NCBI RefSeq assembly: GCF_036227125.1
Contig: NZ_CP109435.1
Location: 1,426,001 to 1,490,000 of the forward strand
Direction of reading: 5' to 3'
Length of the DNA: 64,000 nt
Source of the DNA: Streptomyces sp. NBC_01485
GTDB taxonomy: Bacteria; Actinomycetota; Actinomycetes; Streptomycetales; Streptomycetaceae
A program made the position numbers and the translations under genes. Numbering within the stretch: the first letter of the stretch is position 1; every line of letters begins with the position of its first letter. Shown in pieces: positions 10,248-23,804 of this stretch. The notes under the pieces were generated by a model, which was not told the origin of the DNA, made no database searches, and worked only from the letters and a program-made list of their open reading frames with translations.

Positions 10248-11081
10248 TCACTGCGTCGACGACCGAGCGTAGTCAGGCTGCTTCGCCGCTCGCAAGGCGT
10301 CCACAACGATCTTGTCCGACCGCTCGACGGTCACGGTGGCCTGCTCCTTCTCGAGATTCTGCACCACGCCTCCAGGGATGTTCAGCGCCGGCTCGAGGTC
10401 CTGCGGGTTACCGATGACCTTGAAACGAAAGGGCGCGTTGATCTTGTTCCCGTCGACGCTCACGCTCTTGCCGGAATCCGTCAGGTACGTGCCGGCGACG
10501 ACCCGCACACCGTTCACCTGGATCGCCTCGGCCCCGGCCGCGCGCAGCTCCTGGATCGCGTCGAGCAGCATGTCCGCCTTGACCGTCCCCTTCGTGTCCC
10601 CGATGGTCATCGTGATGCCGGGCCCCTGCGCAGCCACCGTGCCCGCCAGAATGCCGAGCTGCTTCTCCTTCTCGACCGTCTGCTTACGGGCCTCCTCGGC
10701 CTGGTCGGAGCTGTTCTCCAGCTCCTGCTGCTGCTTCTCGAGGCCCTGCTTCTCGTCCTCAAGACGCTGACTGCGGTCGTCCAGTTCATCGAGGATGCGC
10801 ACAAGATCCTCCTGACGTGCGCCGCGCAGGGCGTTTCCGCTGTCGCTGTTGGAAGCGACCTGGACGGCCAGGCCGAAGCCGAGACCGAACAGCAGCAGGG
10901 CCACGATGAGTTGGGCCCGCGACACGCGCGGCGGCCAGAGCCCCTGCACCAGCCGCTGCCGGCCGGTCAGCACGGGCGCGGCAGGCTCCTCGGCCGCGTC
11001 GTCCACGGACGACGTCACGGGGACCTCCTCGGGCAACTCCTTGCGCGGCCTGTTCTCGGGCGCCTCATCCTGGTCGCTCAT
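10248..11081 (-). CDS. DUF881 membrane-anchored protein (downstream copy)
   Basis: A 277-residue protein. A cytoplasmic acidic N-terminus precedes one membrane helix (about residues 54-73, LIVALLLFGLGFGLAVQVA). A Glu/Gln-rich coiled coil (about 90-145) and an extracytoplasmic DUF881 domain follow (GPGITMTIGD, then DAIQELRAAGAEAIQVNG). DUF881 proteins are found around sbp near cell-division and envelope genes in actinobacteria and Bacillus (YlxW/YlxX). The biochemical function is unknown. ATG 11081 is used; a GTG nine bases upstream overlaps the stop of sbp, so translation is probably coupled. The 190-base gap downstream shows no gene. Confidence 0.85.
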   Translation of the reverse strand: MSDQDEAPENRPRKELPEEVPVTSSVDDAAEEPAAPVLTGRQRLVQGLWPPRVSRAQLIVALLLFGLGFGLAVQVASNSDSGNALRGARQEDLVRILDELDDRSQRLEDEKQGLEKQQQELENSSDQAEEARKQTVEKEKQLGILAGTVAAQGPGITMTIGDTKGTVKADMLLDAIQELRAAGAEAIQVNGVRVVAGTYLTDSGKSVSVDGNKINAPFRFKVIGNPQDLEPALNIPGGVVQNLEKEQATVTVERSDKIVVDALRAAKQPDYARSSTQ

Positions 11082-11086
11082 CGGCC

Positions 11087-11419
11087 TCACGCCCGGAAGA
11101 CGTGCCGACGGATCGCCGCGGCGTTGGAGAAGATCCGGATACCGAGGACGACCACCACACCCGTGGACAGCTGCGACCCCACGCCCAACTCGTCACCCAG
11201 GAACACGATCAGAGCGGCCACCACCACGTTCGACAGGAACGACACCACGAACACCTTGTCGTCGAAGATGCCGTCGAGCATGGCCCGCAGCCCGCCGAAC
11301 ACGGCATCCAGCGCCGCCACCACGGCGATCGGCAGATAAGGCACGACGGCTGCCGGAATCTCCGGCTGGACCAACAGGCCCGCCACGACTCCCACGACGA
11401 GGCCCAGTACGGCGATCAC
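11087..11419 (-). CDS. sbp: Small basic protein Sbp (DUF1290 membrane protein)
   Basis: A 110-residue integral membrane protein with about three hydrophobic segments (IAVLGLVVGVVAGLL, then PYLPIAVVAALDAVFGG, VVVAALIVFLGDELG) and the conserved sequence FGGLRAMLDGIFDDKVFVVS. This is the Sbp/DUF1290 family that travels with DUF881 genes. Its start (GTG 11419) overlaps the stop of the preceding DUF881 gene as GTGA, and its own stop lies six bases before the next ATG, so the three genes are one translationally coupled unit. Function unknown. Confidence 0.88.
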   Translation of the reverse strand: MIAVLGLVVGVVAGLLVQPEIPAAVVPYLPIAVVAALDAVFGGLRAMLDGIFDDKVFVVSFLSNVVVAALIVFLGDELGVGSQLSTGVVVVLGIRIFSNAAAIRRHVFRA

Positions 11420-12312
11420 GATGCGTCCTTCTCAGTTCTCGGCTGTGCTGTACGTACGATCACACTCGGTGCGGCGGGCAGCCGGACGTCGTCCACCACG
11501 GAGATGGCCGTCCGGATGCCGTAGTTCTCCTGCAGGGCGTTCAGATACAGCCCGTCGGCGCCGTTCTGGAACCGGGTGCTGAGGTTTTTCCCGTCCCCCA
11601 CCGCGAGCACCGTGTACGGCGGCACCAGCGGCTTGTTGTCGACCAGTATCGCGTCCCCCGCGGCCCTGATCGCCGACAGCGCCGTCAGCCGTTGTCCGTT
11701 GATCGAGACGGCCTCGGCACCCGACGCCCACAGTCCGTTGACCACGCGCTGCATGTCACGGTCCCGGACCCGCCCGGTGTCGGAGAAGCCAGAGGTCTCG
11801 CGCGGGTCGCCGTCACCGCCCGTGGTGGCCTCCTTGGCGTCGTCCACCACCAGTTTGACGCCTGGGCCGTGCACCTCGACGGCACCCGACAGGATGCCCA
11901 CCAGGTCCGCCTGGTCGCTGCCGCCGCTCTGCTTGAGCGCCTCCTTCTGCCGGGCGCTCACGTCGTCGCGCAGCTTGTCGACGGCGCTCTCGAGCTCGTC
12001 GGCCGCCTCGGTCTCGCTGTCGATGCGGTCGATCAGCTCCTCGCGCTCCTTGGCGACGACCGGCGCCGCCACCCGCGCCTGCGCCGCACCGACGGTGACC
12101 ACGAGGGCCGCGAGCACCAGCCCTCCGGCGAGACCGAGCTTCGCCCGCACCGTCTTGGGCAGCCCGCCCTTGCCTTCGGCCTGCTTGCGGGCGGCGGCCT
12201 CGGCATACCCGTCGTCGAGGCTGTGGTCCATGACGTTGGTGAGCAGCGACATGGACGCGTCCGGGCGCGACGCGCGCGCGGGTGTGCTCCGAACGGGGGG
12301 CTGCTGCGGCAT
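11416..12312 (-). CDS. DUF881 membrane-anchored protein (upstream copy)
   Basis: A 298-residue paralogue of the DUF881 protein at 10248. It has a short N-terminus, one membrane helix (about residues 63-82, LGLAGGLVLAALVVTVGAA), a coiled coil and a DUF881 domain (GPGVKLVVDDA, then VVNGLWASGAEAVSINGQ). ATG 12312 (MPQQPPV) gives a compact N-terminus; two in-frame upstream starts exist. It is the first gene of the DUF881-sbp-DUF881 set and lies 106 bases after the mannose-1-phosphate guanylyltransferase gene. Duplicate DUF881 proteins flanking Sbp suggest a complex, which is an inference. Confidence 0.85.
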   Translation of the reverse strand: MPQQPPVRSTPARASRPDASMSLLTNVMDHSLDDGYAEAAARKQAEGKGGLPKTVRAKLGLAGGLVLAALVVTVGAAQARVAAPVVAKEREELIDRIDSETEAADELESAVDKLRDDVSARQKEALKQSGGSDQADLVGILSGAVEVHGPGVKLVVDDAKEATTGGDGDPRETSGFSDTGRVRDRDMQRVVNGLWASGAEAVSINGQRLTALSAIRAAGDAILVDNKPLVPPYTVLAVGDGKNLSTRFQNGADGLYLNALQENYGIRTAISVVDDVRLPAAPSVIVRTAQPRTEKDAS

Positions 12313-12418
12313 GCCGCACATCGTCGCACGTCGCGCCCAGTACCTCCGAATGGCCCCACCGGCGTGCCGGACAGGCCCCCTGGGGGACACTTGTCCGGCA
12401 CGCGCGCGTGCGCGTGGT

Positions 12419-14914
12419 TCAGCGTCCGGCGCTGTCCACGACCGACGACCACTCGTCGAGCAGAGCCTGTGCGGACGCGTCGTCCGGCCCCTCCGCCCAC
12501 AGATGGGTGACGGCCTCGGCCGGGTCGGGCAACACCATCACCCAACGCCCATCCGTCTCCACCACCCGAACACCGTCGGTGGTGTCCACGAAGCGGTCTC
12601 CGGCCGCCTCGACGACCCGCCGCATCACGAGTCCCTTGACGGCCCACGGGGTCGCCAGATCCCGCTTCAGGACGTGCGCCCTCGGAATCCGCGCGTCGAT
12701 CTGGCTGAGGGTGAGCTGCGTCCGCGCCACCAGCCCGATCAGCCGCACGAAGGCCGCCGTACCGTCGAAGACACTGCTGAACTCCGGGACGATGAACCCG
12801 CCCTTGCCGTCGCCGCCGAAGATGGTCGTCTCGTCCCGCCCGACCCGCGTGAGGTCGTCGGGCGAGGTCGTCGTCCACTCGACCTGCGTCCCGTGATATG
12901 CCGCCACCTGCTCGGCGATCCTCGTCGTGGTCACAGGCAGCGCCACCCGCCCGCTGCGCCGCTCGGCGGCCACCAGGTCGAGCAGCACGAGGAGCGCCCG
13001 GTCGTCCTCGATGATCCGGCCCTTCTCGTCAACGAGGGAGAGCCGTTCACCCACCGGGTCGAACCGCACGCCGAACGCGGCCCGCGACGAGGCCACGATC
13101 TCCCCGAGCCGCACGAGCCCGGAGCGCCGCTGGTCGCCCGTCTCCGTGGGCCTGGCCTCGTTCAGGCCGGGGTTGATGGTCAGCGAGTCCACCCCGAGCT
13201 TCCCGAGGAGACTCGGCAACACCAGCCCGGCACTGCCGTTCGAGGCGTCCACTACGACCTTGAGTCCGGACTCGGAGATCCCCGTCGTGTCCACGTTCCG
13301 CAGCAGCGACCCGGTGTACGAGTCGAAGACACTGGCCGGGAAGTGCAGGTCCCCGATCTCTCCCGGGAACGCCCGCCGGTACTCCTGCCGCGCGAACACC
13401 CGGTCCAGCTTGCGCTGACTGCCCTGCGACAGGTCCGCGCCCTGCCCGTCGAAGAACATGATGTCCACGGAGTCCGGCACCCCGGGCGAGGTCCGGATCA
13501 TGATCCCGCCGGCACTCCCCCGCGCGGTCTGCTGCCTCGCCACGGGCAGCGGTACGTTCTCCAGGTCGCGTACGTCGATGGCACTGGCCTGGAGCGCGGA
13601 GATGACGGCCCGCTTCAGCGCACGGGCACCACGGGAGTGGTCCCGGGCCGTGGTGACGGTGGCCCCCTTCTTGAGCGTCGTGGCGTAGGCCCCGGCGAGA
13701 CGCACGGCCAGCTCGGGCGTGATCTCGACGTTCAGGATTCCGGACACCCCGCGGGCGCCGAAGAGGTGCGCCTGTCCCCTCGACTCCCAGATCACCGACG
13801 TATTGACGAACGCGCCGGCTTCGATGGTCTTGAAGGGATAGACCCGCACATTGCCCTGCACGATCGATTCCTCACCGATCAGGCATTCGTCGCCGATGAC
13901 GGCGCCGTCCTCGATCCGGGCCGCCCGCATGATGTCGGTGTTCTTTCCGACGACACAGCCCCGCAGATTGCTGTGCTGCCCGACGTACACGTTGTCGTGC
14001 ACGACGGCTTTATGCAGAAAGGCCCCGCTTTTCACGACGACATTGGATCCGACGACCGTGTGCTCGCGGATTTCGGCGCCGGCCTCCACCTTCGCGTAGT
14101 CCCCGATGTACAGGGGCCCGCGCAGTACGGCATCGGGATGCACTTCGGCACCTTCGGCCACCCACACACCCGGGGAGATCTCGAAGCCGTCGATCTCGAC
14201 GTCGACTTTGCCCTCCAGCACATCGGCCTGGGCCTTCACGTAGCTCTCGTGCGTGCCGACGTCCTCCCAGTAGCCCTCGGCGATGAACCCGTAGATCGGC
14301 TTGCCTTCCTTCATCAACTGCGGGAAGACGTCGCCCGACCAGTCGACGGACACATCGGCCTCGACATAGTCGAAGACCTCGGGCTCCATGACGTAGATGC
14401 CCGTGTTCACGGTGTCGGAGAACACCTGGCCCCAGGTTGGTTTCTCCAGGAAACGCTCGACCTTGCCCTCTTCGTCGACGATGGTGATGCCGAATTCCAG
14501 CGGATTGGGCACACGCGTCAAACAGACGGTGACCAGCGCGCCTTTTTCCTTGTGGAAGTTGATGAGGTCGGTGAGGTCGAAGTCAGTGAGGGCATCACCG
14601 GAGATGACGAGGAAGGTGTCATCCTTCAACGCCTCCTCAGCGTTCTTCACGCTTCCGGCGGTACCGAGTGGCTTCTCCTCATTGGCATAGCTGAGCTCCA
14701 TTCCGAGCTCTTCGCCGTCGCCAAAGTAGTTCTTGACCAACGACGCCAGGAACTGGACAGTTACGACGGTCTCGTTGAGCCCATGCCTTTTGAGCAGCCT
14801 CAGCACGTGCTCCATGATCGGCCGGTTGACTACCGGCAGGAGCGGCTTGGGCATGCTTGAGGTCATGGGGCGAAGGCGTGTGCCTTCGCCTCCGGCCATC
14901 ACGACGGCCTTCAT
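12419..14914 (-). CDS. Mannose-1-phosphate guanylyltransferase fused to a degenerate phosphomannomutase domain
   Basis: 831 residues in three parts. Residues 1-235 are a nucleotidyltransferase with the pyrophosphorylase signature [11 protein letters not shown] and KPLLPVVN. Residues about 250-370 are left-handed beta-helix hexapeptide repeats. Residues about 380-830 are alpha-phosphohexomutase-like. The last part has lost its key motifs: the phosphoserine loop reads GGIMIRTSP where TASHNP-type sequence is expected, and the metal loop reads FDPVGERL where DGDxDR is expected. It should make GDP-mannose or a related sugar nucleotide, with the mutase half structural or regulatory. The gene is upstream of the DUF881 set. 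Confidence 0.85.
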   Translation of the reverse strand: MKAVVMAGGEGTRLRPMTSSMPKPLLPVVNRPIMEHVLRLLKRHGLNETVVTVQFLASLVKNYFGDGEELGMELSYANEEKPLGTAGSVKNAEEALKDDTFLVISGDALTDFDLTDLINFHKEKGALVTVCLTRVPNPLEFGITIVDEEGKVERFLEKPTWGQVFSDTVNTGIYVMEPEVFDYVEADVSVDWSGDVFPQLMKEGKPIYGFIAEGYWEDVGTHESYVKAQADVLEGKVDVEIDGFEISPGVWVAEGAEVHPDAVLRGPLYIGDYAKVEAGAEIREHTVVGSNVVVKSGAFLHKAVVHDNVYVGQHSNLRGCVVGKNTDIMRAARIEDGAVIGDECLIGEESIVQGNVRVYPFKTIEAGAFVNTSVIWESRGQAHLFGARGVSGILNVEITPELAVRLAGAYATTLKKGATVTTARDHSRGARALKRAVISALQASAIDVRDLENVPLPVARQQTARGSAGGIMIRTSPGVPDSVDIMFFDGQGADLSQGSQRKLDRVFARQEYRRAFPGEIGDLHFPASVFDSYTGSLLRNVDTTGISESGLKVVVDASNGSAGLVLPSLLGKLGVDSLTINPGLNEARPTETGDQRRSGLVRLGEIVASSRAAFGVRFDPVGERLSLVDEKGRIIEDDRALLVLLDLVAAERRSGRVALPVTTTRIAEQVAAYHGTQVEWTTTSPDDLTRVGRDETTIFGGDGKGGFIVPEFSSVFDGTAAFVRLIGLVARTQLTLSQIDARIPRAHVLKRDLATPWAVKGLVMRRVVEAAGDRFVDTTDGVRVVETDGRWVMVLPDPAEAVTHLWAEGPDDASAQALLDEWSSVVDSAGR

Positions 14915-15029
14915 GTCGGAAGCGTCCTCCTAAAGAGACGACGGTCTAGCCGACTTCACCCGTCCAGATTGTCCCGCACTTTTCCGCCGCGGGCCATCGA
15001 GCCACTGCTACTACTGCCAATCGGCGAGC

Positions 15030-15638
15030 TCAGTCGGCCATGGCGTCCGCACGAACGAGACGGCGGACCTGTACCACGTAGAGGACTCCTGCCCACCAGT
15101 AGAGCGTTGTACCCCATCCGGCGAACGCCCATCCGAAAATCGCACCGAGTGACGCCAGCCACCCACTTCCGTCACTGAGCAGAAGCAGTGGGAAGGCGTA
15201 CATCAGGTTGAAGGTGGCCGCCTTCCCCAGGAAGTTCACCTGCGGCGGTGGATAGCCGTGCCGCCTGAGGATGCCCACCATCACCAGCAGAACCAGCTCA
15301 CGCGCAAGAAGTACAGCGGTCAACCAGACGGGCAGAATCTCCCGCCAGGTGAGACCGACCAAAGTCGAGAGAATGTAGAGCCGGTCCGCAGCCGGGTCGA
15401 GGAGCCGGCCGAGGCTGCTGATCTGGTTCCAGCGCCGCGCGAGCATGCCATCCAGATAGTCACTGACCCCGCTGAAAGCCAGCACGAGGAGAGCCCAGCC
15501 GTCGCTTTGCGGGCCTCCGAACTCGGGCCGGAGAATCAGCCACAGGAACAGGGGCACGCCGACGAGACGCGCCATGCTGAGGATGTTCGGGATGGTGAGG
15601 ACCCGGTTTGTCTGGACACGGGTCTCTTGGACCTCCAC
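15030..15638 (-). CDS. CDP-alcohol phosphatidyltransferase (PgsA2-like)
   Basis: A 202-residue membrane enzyme with the complete CDP-alcohol phosphotransferase motif. Asp63, Gly64, Ala67, Arg68, Gly77, Asp81 and Asp85 follow the D-G-x2-A-R-x8-G-x3-D-x3-D spacing. Four or more hydrophobic helices follow. It transfers a phosphatidyl group from CDP-diacylglycerol to an alcohol, probably in phospholipid synthesis, but the acceptor cannot be read from sequence. I chose GTG 15638, which has GGAGG seven bases upstream; the frame continues upstream into the rRNA terminator and 5S gene and is not coding there. Position next to the DUF881 set matches mycobacterial pgsA2. Confidence 0.87.
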   Translation of the reverse strand: MEVQETRVQTNRVLTIPNILSMARLVGVPLFLWLILRPEFGGPQSDGWALLVLAFSGVSDYLDGMLARRWNQISSLGRLLDPAADRLYILSTLVGLTWREILPVWLTAVLLARELVLLVMVGILRRHGYPPPQVNFLGKAATFNLMYAFPLLLLSDGSGWLASLGAIFGWAFAGWGTTLYWWAGVLYVVQVRRLVRADAMAD

Positions 15639-15698
15639 CCGGGGGCCTCCAGTAGGAAATGAGCCAACGATGCCCCCTGACCATACCCCAACGCAAAA

Positions 15699-15738
15699 AA
15701 GCTCTGGCTCTTGGGCTGTATGCCCAAGAGCCAGAGCT
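15699..15738 (-). terminator. Rho-independent terminator of the rRNA operon
   Basis: Arms of 17 bases, 15700-15716 and 15722-15738, are perfect complements around a five-base loop. On the minus strand the stem is followed by six T residues. This is a textbook intrinsic terminator a few bases after the 5S gene. Confidence 0.95.
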
Positions 15739-15744
15739 CTAAAA

Positions 15745-15866
15745 GGAGTTCGGCGGTGTCCTACTCTCCCACAGGGTCCCCCCTGCAGTACCATCGGCGC
15801 TGTAAGGCTTAGCTTCCGGGTTCGGAATGTAACCGGGCGTTTCCCTCACGCTATGACCACCGAAAC
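15745..15866 (-). rRNA. rrf: 5S ribosomal RNA
   Basis: About 120 bases on the minus strand. It begins GTTTCGGTGGTCATAGCG, contains CCCGGTTACATTCCGAACCC and ends GACACCGCCGAACTCC, the standard actinomycete 5S layout. The ends are placed by similarity and may be off by a few bases. Confidence 0.95.
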
Positions 15867-15939
15867 ACTATGAAACTGTTTCAGCCGCACCACACCCCGG
15901 CCAAAGGGGGTGTGGGGCTGTTCGTGGTTTCAGAACCAA

Positions 15940-15956
15940 CACAGTGGACGCGAGCA
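15940..15956 (-). other. 3' strand of the 23S rRNA processing stem
   Basis: These 17 bases are an exact complement of 19090-19106 on the other side of the 23S gene. Pairing of the two flanks forms the long stem that RNase III cuts to release precursor 23S rRNA. Confidence 0.85.
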
Positions 15957-15959
15957 ACT

Positions 15960-20930
<4,971 letters not shown>

Positions 20931-21106
20931 TGTTTTCCCGACTATGCTTAATTAAAAGCGCGGGTCGACACCACGAGAGCGGAACAGCCAGGCGGAATAA
21001 GCCCGGCCGTTCACAGCGTCCTCGCTGTGTTTTATTTCAAAGGAACCTCATCCCCGGCTATCACTGCCGGGAACGGGGTATCAACATATCTGGCGTTGAT
21101 TTTTGG

Positions 21107-21125
21107 CACGCTGTTGAGTTCTCAA
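21107..21125 (-). promoter_or_regulatory. boxA-like antitermination element in the 16S leader
   Basis: The minus strand reads TTGAGAACTCAACAGCGTG, about 180 bases before the 16S gene. The TTGAGAACTCAA core is a near-palindrome seen in actinobacterial rRNA leaders. Confidence 0.7.
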
Positions 21126-21207
21126 GGAACGGACGCTTCCTTTGTACTCACCCGAGAGACTCTCTCAGGCTTTCCTCCGGGCTTTTCCCTTCGGTCTTGC
21201 GTTTCCG

Positions 21208-21237
21208 ACTCTATCAGGGTTTTTCCGGCTTCCTGAC
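21208..21237 (-). promoter_or_regulatory. rRNA promoter candidate
   Basis: The minus strand has a good -10, TAGAGT, at 21208-21213. The -35 position, 18 bases upstream, reads GTCAGG and is weak, as in several Streptomyces rRNA promoters. The transcript would carry a leader of about 270 bases. Confidence 0.5.
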
Positions 21238-21387
21238 CACCGTCCTGCAGGCATGCAGAAGATGATCCAGAATTAGGATCTGACAAGCTGGATGCTGCTC
21301 GGCAAACGCGCTTGATCGCGTCGTTCACCCTCAAGCAGGAGTACGACTGTACACGGGGCCGCGGAGGCGCTGCAAATCGGCTAGGGT

Positions 21388-21403
21388 AGTGGTCTAGACC
21401 ATG
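21388..21403 (+). promoter_or_regulatory. DasR operator (dre) upstream of crr-ptsI
   Basis: AGTGGTCTAGACCATG contains the perfect palindrome TGGTCTAGACCA, the core of the known dre consensus for the GntR-family N-acetylglucosamine regulator DasR. A possible -10 (TAGGGT, 21382-21387) directly precedes it, so bound repressor would block transcription of crr. Glucosamine-6-phosphate is the known inducer in the genus. Confidence 0.88.
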
Positions 21404-21518
21404 AATCAGGAGCTCTCGTGCGGAACCGTTACTTCATGTGACATAACGTTCTGCACGGTGCGCTGTCCTGGACACGCAGTAACGGCCCATTTACATCACC
21501 GCCCCTGGGAGGCTTCCC

Positions 21519-21968
21519 ATGACCACCGTGACGTCCCCTGTTGTAGGACACGCTGTCGGACTGGCTGCCGTGCCGGATCCGGTCTTCTCCGGAGCCATGG
21601 TCGGCCCGGGCACGGCGATCGACCCGGTGCGTGAGCCTGCCGAGGCCGTCGCACCCGTGGACGGAGTCATCGTCTCCCTCCACCCGCACGCCTTCGTCGT
21701 GGTCGACGCCGAGGGACACGGGGTACTCACCCATCTCGGGATCGACACCGTGCAGCTCAATGGCGAGGGCTTCGAGGTCCTCGTGAACAAGGGCGACACG
21801 GTTACGCGCGGACAGAGCATCGTCCGGTGGAACCCGGCCGCCGTGGTGAAGGCCGGCAAGTCCCCGGTCTGTCCGATCGTCGCCCTTGAGGCCGCAGCCG
21901 ATTCACTCGGCGAACTCCGTGAGGACGGCGATGTGAAGGCCGGCGACGTTCTCTTTTCCTGGCAGTAG
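21519..21968 (+). CDS. crr: PTS system EIIA component (glucose-type)
   Basis: A 149-residue cytosolic EIIA of the glucose/N-acetylglucosamine class. It carries phosphate from HPr to the sugar permease EIIB domain. The conserved core PVDGVIVSLHPHAFVVVD, then HGVLTHLGIDTVQL, holds the phosphorylated His72 and the supporting His57. GGGAGG lies six bases before the ATG. It is followed by ptsI, 79 bases downstream, and preceded by a DasR operator, so the pair supplies the general energy-coupling proteins for N-acetylglucosamine uptake. HPr and the permease are not in this window. Confidence 0.95.
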   Translation: MTTVTSPVVGHAVGLAAVPDPVFSGAMVGPGTAIDPVREPAEAVAPVDGVIVSLHPHAFVVVDAEGHGVLTHLGIDTVQLNGEGFEVLVNKGDTVTRGQSIVRWNPAAVVKAGKSPVCPIVALEAAADSLGELREDGDVKAGDVLFSWQ

Positions 21969-21993
21969 TACCGCCGCCGTCATCAAGGCGGTA
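21969..21993 (+). other. Hairpin between crr and ptsI
   Basis: TACCGCC (21969-21975) and GGCGGTA (21987-21993) pair perfectly across 11 bases, directly after the crr stop codon. It is too weak for an obvious terminator. It may set the ratio of crr to ptsI transcripts or protect the crr 3' end. Confidence 0.4.
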
Positions 21994-22047
21994 CACAGGA
22001 CAACCACCGCGGCGGCGGGATCCGCCGCACTATCGGAGACGGGTGAG

Positions 22048-23718
22048 ATGGAGACAACGCTGCGAGGCGTCGGCGTGAGTCACGGTGTGGCGATCGGCGA
22101 GGTTCGACACATGGGAACGGCGGTGCTCGAACCGCCTGCCAAGCAGATCCCCGCGCAGGAGGCGGAGCGCGAACAGGGGCGCGCCCGCAAAGCCGCGGAG
22201 GCCGTGGCAGCCGACCTGAAGGCACGCGGCAATCTGGCGGGGGGCGAAGCCCAGGCGGTGCTCGAGGCTCAGGCCATGATGGCTCAGGACCCCGAGTTGA
22301 TGGCCGACGTGGACCGGCGTATCGCCGTCGGCAGCACGGCCGAGCGGGCCGTCTACGACGCTTTCGCCGCCTACCGCGAATTGCTGGCAGGAGCCGGCGA
22401 GTACCTCGCTGGTCGCGTGGCCGACCTCGATGACGTGCGGAATCGTATGGTCGCCCGTCTGCTGGGTGTCCCGATGCCCGGTGTCCCGGACAGTGACGAG
22501 CCGTACGTGCTCGTTGCCCGGGACCTGGCGCCTGCCGACACCGCGCTGCTGGACCCGACGCTGGTGCTCGGTTTCGTGACCGAGGAGGGCGGGCCGACGA
22601 GTCACAGTGCGATCCTCGCCCGCGCCCTCGGCGTGCCGGCCGTCGTGGCTCTGCCGGGTGCCGGTGAGCTCGCCGAGGGAACGGTGATCGCCGTCGACGG
22701 CAGCACCGGCGACGTCTTCGTGAACCCGAGCGACGAGAAGAAAGCCCGGCTCGACGCAGCGGCCGCCGAGCGCAAGGCGGCGCTGAGCGCCTCGACCGGG
22801 CCGGGTGCCACCGCCGACGGTCACAAGGTGCCGCTGCTGGCTAACGTCGGCGGCCCGGCCGACGTGCCGGCTGCCGTCGAGGCCGGTGCGGAAGGCGTCG
22901 GGCTCTTCCGTACCGAGTTCCTGTTCCTGGACGACAGTAAGAACGCGCCGTCCGAGGAGAAGCAGGTCGAGGCCTACCGGCAGGTGCTCGAGGCGTTCCC
23001 CGAGGGGCGGGTCGTCGTGCGTGTGCTGGATGCCGGCGCGGACAAACCTCTGGATTTCCTGACCCCGGCCGACGAGCCCAACCCGGCGCTGGGTGTACGC
23101 GGGTTGCGGACGCTGCTGGACCACCCCGACATCCTGCGGACCCAGCTGACGGCGCTGGCGAAGGCCGCCCAGGGGCTGCCGGTCTACCTCGAGGTGATGG
23201 CGCCGATGGTGGCGGACCGCATCGACGCGAAGGCCTTCGCGGACGCGTGCCGTGAGGCAGGGCTGAGGGCGAAGTTCGGCGCGATGGTGGAGATCCCGTC
23301 CGCCGCTCTGCGGGCTCGTTCGATCCTGCAGGAGGTGGAGTTCCTGTCGCTCGGTACGAACGACCTCGCGCAATACACCTTCGCCGCCGACCGGCAGGTG
23401 GGTGCGGTGTCCCGGCTGCAGGATCCGTGGCAGCCCGCTCTGCTCGACCTCGTCGCCCTGTCGGCCGAGGCGGCCTCGGCCGAGGGCAAGAGCTGCGGTG
23501 TGTGTGGCGAGGCCGCGGCCGATCCGCTGCTCGCGTGTGTGCTGACGGGTCTGGGGGTCACCTCACTTTCCATGGGTTCGGCGTCGATTCCCTACGTGCG
23601 GGCCGCGCTGGCGAAGTACACGCTGGCGCAGTGCGAGCGGGCCGCGGCCGCGGCCCGTGCGGCGGACAGTGCCGAGGAGGCGCGCAACGCGGCGCAGGCC
23701 GTGTTGTCCGGCGAGTAG
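22048..23718 (+). CDS. ptsI: Phosphoenolpyruvate-protein phosphotransferase (Enzyme I)
   Basis: A 556-residue Enzyme I. It autophosphorylates from phosphoenolpyruvate and phosphorylates HPr. The swivelling domain has the active histidine in EEGGPTSHSAILARALGVPA (His186). The PEP-binding TIM barrel has the GLFRTEFLFL and LSLGTNDLAQYTFAADR signatures and the catalytic cysteine region SCGVCGEAAADPLL. It is slightly shorter at the N-terminus than the enteric enzyme, as is usual for Streptomyces. It forms one transcription unit with crr and ends before a strong terminator. Confidence 0.97.
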   Translation: METTLRGVGVSHGVAIGEVRHMGTAVLEPPAKQIPAQEAEREQGRARKAAEAVAADLKARGNLAGGEAQAVLEAQAMMAQDPELMADVDRRIAVGSTAERAVYDAFAAYRELLAGAGEYLAGRVADLDDVRNRMVARLLGVPMPGVPDSDEPYVLVARDLAPADTALLDPTLVLGFVTEEGGPTSHSAILARALGVPAVVALPGAGELAEGTVIAVDGSTGDVFVNPSDEKKARLDAAAAERKAALSASTGPGATADGHKVPLLANVGGPADVPAAVEAGAEGVGLFRTEFLFLDDSKNAPSEEKQVEAYRQVLEAFPEGRVVVRVLDAGADKPLDFLTPADEPNPALGVRGLRTLLDHPDILRTQLTALAKAAQGLPVYLEVMAPMVADRIDAKAFADACREAGLRAKFGAMVEIPSAALRARSILQEVEFLSLGTNDLAQYTFAADRQVGAVSRLQDPWQPALLDLVALSAEAASAEGKSCGVCGEAAADPLLACVLTGLGVTSLSMGSASIPYVRAALAKYTLAQCERAAAAARAADSAEEARNAAQAVLSGE

Positions 23719-23745
23719 TCGGATTTGGCCGGTGGTCGGCCGGTG

Positions 23746-23783
23746 AGCAGGGGCGCTCCGCCTTCGGGTGGAGCGCCCCTGCT
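23746..23783 (+). terminator. Terminator of crr-ptsI
   Basis: AGCAGGGGCGCTCC (23746-23759) and its exact complement (23770-23783) enclose a ten-base loop containing TTCG. It lies 28 bases after the ptsI stop and 22 bases before the converging gene, so it may serve both strands. Confidence 0.85.
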
Positions 23784-23804
23784 GTGTGTGGGCGTCCCTT
23801 CCGG

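Larger units (their letters stand above)
20931..21518. other. Divergent control region between the rRNA operon and crr
   Basis: 588 bases without a gene. The minus-strand side is the 16S leader, with a boxA-like element (21107-21125) and a -10 candidate (21208-21213). The plus-strand side carries a DasR-type operator (21388-21403) and the crr leader. Streptomyces rRNA operons usually have several promoters; I can point to only one with some confidence. Confidence 0.7.

Noticed and set aside
11576..14860. 1094-residue plus-strand ORF opposite the GDP-mannose and DUF881 genes
   Set aside because: Antisense shadow spanning two unrelated minus-strand genes.
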